Below are positions 6,444 through 7,455 of a stretch of DNA of 7,455 bases, in pieces. The DNA is taken from contig JAUWXW010000077.1 of assembly GCA_030616195.1 (NCBI GenBank), positions 1 to 7,455 of the forward strand. Reading direction: 5' to 3'. Each line of letters begins with the position of its first letter. Position 1 is the stretch's first letter. The notes under the pieces were generated by a model that did no database searches, was not told the origin of the DNA, and was given only the letters and a program-made list of their open reading frames with translations. A program made the translations under genes and the position numbers. The stretch is from Chloroflexota bacterium (GTDB lineage: Bacteria > Chloroflexota > Dehalococcoidia > RBG-13-53-26).

Positions 6444-6956
6444 TCAGGAATCCGTGCGATACCTGAGCATGGTAAGAATTTGGCTGCCAACCAGTTCCCC
6501 TTTTTGGTTGGTGTAGGTGAAGGTCGTAGTTACAAAGTGACCTTTTCCCAAAGCCGTTTGTTTTTCTGCCGACACACTGTCAACCCTGTAAGTGAAGCTT
6601 ACCCGGTCTCCTGGAAACAGAGGTTGGTGGTATTTCTGGGTGCTGCCGGTAATGATTATCTGGGTGAATCCAGCCTTGGCAAGCTTCTCCAAGACTTGGT
6701 CCAGGGGACCTGACGGCGGCTCTCTTGGAGGCCATAGTGGCGGCATCGACCATGTCAGCAGCATGGTAGGTGGAGTGATAATGCTGCCGTACTTGCTTTT
6801 CTTGGCGTATTCTTCGTCGGTATACAAGGGGTTGCCGTCTTGCATTGCTTCACACCAGTGCCTGATCATCGGCTGGCACACCTCGTCCAGGGCTTCCAGG
6901 CGTGGCCCTTCTACACCGACCAATGCCTTCAGTTCTTCATGTAACTCTTGATTCAT
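6444..6956 (-). CDS. FAS1-like/MaoC N-terminal-type dehydratase domain protein
   Basis: From ATG 6954-6956 the product has 170 residues and one hot-dog domain of the MaoC_dehydrat_N type. IRHWCEAMQDGNPLYTDEEYA (31-51) is the family's entry motif, followed by SKYGSIITPPTMLL (54-67) and FPGDRVSFTYRV (114-125). The position of the catalytic histidine (D-x4-H) reads D40-G-N-P-L-Y45, so this chain probably lacks the full active site and pairs with the catalytic MaoC protein encoded 10 nt downstream. A longer reading from TTG 7050-7052 would add 32 residues. I rejected it because that TTG is part of a near-perfect -35 box and the extra residues do not resemble the family. The ATG has no clear ribosome-binding site, which is a weakness of this choice. 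A short leader ORF ends 5 nt before it and may supply coupling. Confidence 0.8.
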   Translation of the reverse strand: MNQELHEELKALVGVEGPRLEALDEVCQPMIRHWCEAMQDGNPLYTDEEYAKKSKYGSIITPPTMLLTWSMPPLWPPREPPSGPLDQVLEKLAKAGFTQIIITGSTQKYHQPLFPGDRVSFTYRVDSVSAEKQTALGKGHFVTTTFTYTNQKGELVGSQILTMLRYRTDS

Positions 6957-6961
6957 GTCTA

Positions 6962-7009
6962 TCAGGGTAACCCAACCTGGCTTGCCAGAGAAGCCGTCTC
7001 GCCTCTCAT
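6962..7009 (-). other. Possible 15-codon leader ORF before the MaoC pair
   Basis: On the - strand an ATG at 7007-7009, preceded by GAGGG (7013-7017), opens 15 codons (MRGETASLASQVGLP). It ends with TGA at 6962-6964, 5 nt before ATG 6956. It could couple translation into the MaoC_N gene, which lacks its own ribosome-binding site. The predicted transcription start falls at or near the GAGGG, so the site may be incomplete on the transcript. An ORF this short can easily be chance. Confidence 0.2.
6965..6988. repeat. Two small inverted repeats in the leader of the MaoC pair
   Basis: GGGTAACCC (6965-6973) and CTGGCTTGCCAG (6977-6988) are adjacent inverted repeats, with 4-bp and 5-bp arms around one and two central bases. 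They lie between the predicted transcription start and ATG 6956, where a repressor site or RNA hairpin could act. Both are short and the region also holds the leader ORF, so support is weak. Confidence 0.25.
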
Positions 7010-7023
7010 TATCCCTCGTCGTG

Positions 7024-7052
7024 ATAATATACTCATCGTATCTGGCTGTCAA
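7024..7052 (-). promoter_or_regulatory. Strong sigma70-type promoter of the MaoC pair
   Basis: On the - strand a perfect -35 TTGACA (7047-7052) is separated by exactly 17 bp from -10 TATTAT (7024-7029, five of six consensus bases). Transcription would begin near 7017, giving a leader of about 60 nt before ATG 6956. This is the best promoter match in the window. It indicates that the MaoC pair is transcribed independently of the upstream FAD oxidoreductase. Confidence 0.7.
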
Positions 7053-7174
7053 CGCCGCTTTGCAATGGCGGCGGGCGCATCAAAGCCAAACTTTGCTGGG
7101 TATCTGAGGCCTGTGGTAAAAGTGCCGAACTCTCGGATGTGGCAGCAAAGTACCCGTGTTCAGGTCATATCCAT
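7049..7174 (-). other. Small open frame interrupted by TGA after the FAD oxidoreductase gene
   Basis: Five nt after the oxidoreductase stop, the - strand reads ATG GAT ATG ACC TGA. It then stays open in the same frame for 36 codons (TRVLCCHIREFGTF..., ending ...AAIAKRR) to a TGA at 7049-7051. There is no ATG, GTG or TTG after the first TGA. A CCGA-GAGT-TCGG hairpin starts about 24 nt downstream of that TGA, with G first in the loop. This could be a selenocysteine-type arrangement, a decayed gene or plain non-coding sequence. At least one other frame here is about equally open, so openness alone is not evidence of coding. I recognise no family. Confidence 0.15.
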
Positions 7175-7179
7175 GCTCT

Positions 7180-7455
7180 CTACTTAAGCGCCTGGCGCAG
7201 ACGGTGGTACTGGAGCACAGTCTGGGCAACGTTAATTCCGGAGTCCATTGCCTGTTGGACGCCTATGCCAGTGCCGCCCGCATCACAGCCCACATAGAAC
7301 AGTCCCCGCACTGGGGCTTTGGTTGATGGCTTGTGGCGACCACATTGGCCCACCACCTGTCCCAGACCAATGCATTCTCCGCCAATGTGTGGCAGCACCT
7401 GATCGCGGGTGAGGGCGGAGACGTCGTGAGTAGAATAGCCTTCCTTGGAGTCGAT
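7180..7455 (-). CDS. FAD-dependent oxidoreductase, C-terminal part (cut by window end)
   Basis: The frame is open to the window edge and gives the last 91 residues of a larger protein. The segment APVRGLFYVGCDAGGTGIGV, followed by QQAMDSGINVAQ, matches the C-terminal FAD-contacting motif of phytoene-desaturase-like or amine-oxidase-like NAD(P)/FAD oxidoreductases. In these, GLfyvGD..GG.GIG precedes a helix with A.dSG..aA. Here the usual GD reads GCD. The N-terminal dinucleotide-binding fold lies outside, so cofactor and substrate cannot be confirmed. The stop is TAG 7180-7182. The gene points the same way as the MaoC pair but is separated by 127 nt containing their own promoter, so a shared pathway is likely but not shown. 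Confidence 0.75.
   Translation of the reverse strand: MDSKEGYSTHDVSALTRDQVLPHIGGECIGLGQVVGQCGRHKPSTKAPVRGLFYVGCDAGGTGIGVQQAMDSGINVAQTVLQYHRLRQALK

Noticed and set aside
2..7455. An uncharacterised defence or mobile system
   Set aside because: All substantial frames are accounted for by housekeeping or acyl-metabolism families. There are no integrases, transposases, toxin-antitoxin pairs, repeat arrays or tRNA attachment sites.

Overview
The window is an ordinary-looking stretch of bacterial chromosome of moderate GC content (slightly above half, by eye). It carries housekeeping genes (recJ, ftsY, lgt) and acyl-CoA/fatty-acid genes. No RNA genes, insertion sequences, phage genes or CRISPR repeats were seen. 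The mix of a family I CoA-transferase, paired MaoC-type hydratase proteins, an FAD oxidoreductase, a divergent Lgt and frequent non-ATG starts suggests an anaerobic, acyl-CoA-metabolising bacterium. An uncultured Chloroflexota (Dehalococcoidia-like) lineage is my guess from gene content, but the sequence alone does not prove it.

Layout. The left half reads on the + strand as one tight transcription unit. It starts with the 3' part of an acetyl-CoA hydrolase/CoA-transferase gene (cut by the window start). A beta-ketoacyl-ACP synthase gene (fabF) follows after 3 nt, and recJ follows directly, with its TTG start abutting the fabF stop. The right half reads on the - strand. From right to left it holds the 3' end of an FAD-dependent oxidoreductase (cut by the window end), a 127-nt gap, two MaoC/hot-dog-fold genes 10 nt apart, a 125-nt gap, then ftsY and lgt. 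The two halves converge, and the 3' ends of recJ and lgt overlap by 32 bp.

Regulation. Two sigma70-type promoters are visible on the - strand. One lies in front of the MaoC pair (TTGACA-17-TATTAT) and one in front of ftsY-lgt (TTGACC-17-TAACAT with a TG extended -10). The second has a perfect 12-bp palindrome at the expected transcription start. The first promoter overlaps the upstream-most possible TTG start of the first MaoC gene, so an internal ATG is the better start.

How the genes work together. FtsY (signal-recognition-particle receptor) and Lgt (lipoprotein lipidation) both serve export and membrane biogenesis and share a transcript. The CoA-transferase, FabF, MaoC pair and FAD oxidoreductase all act on acyl thioesters or redox steps, but their substrates cannot be read from the sequence.

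The most notable observation is lgt. Its conserved N-terminus is encoded upstream of the first ATG/GTG/TTG codon. The only well-placed start is an ATT codon 6 nt after a GAGGT ribosome-binding site, and several residues considered catalytic in E. coli Lgt are replaced, including an apparent Tyr/His exchange.
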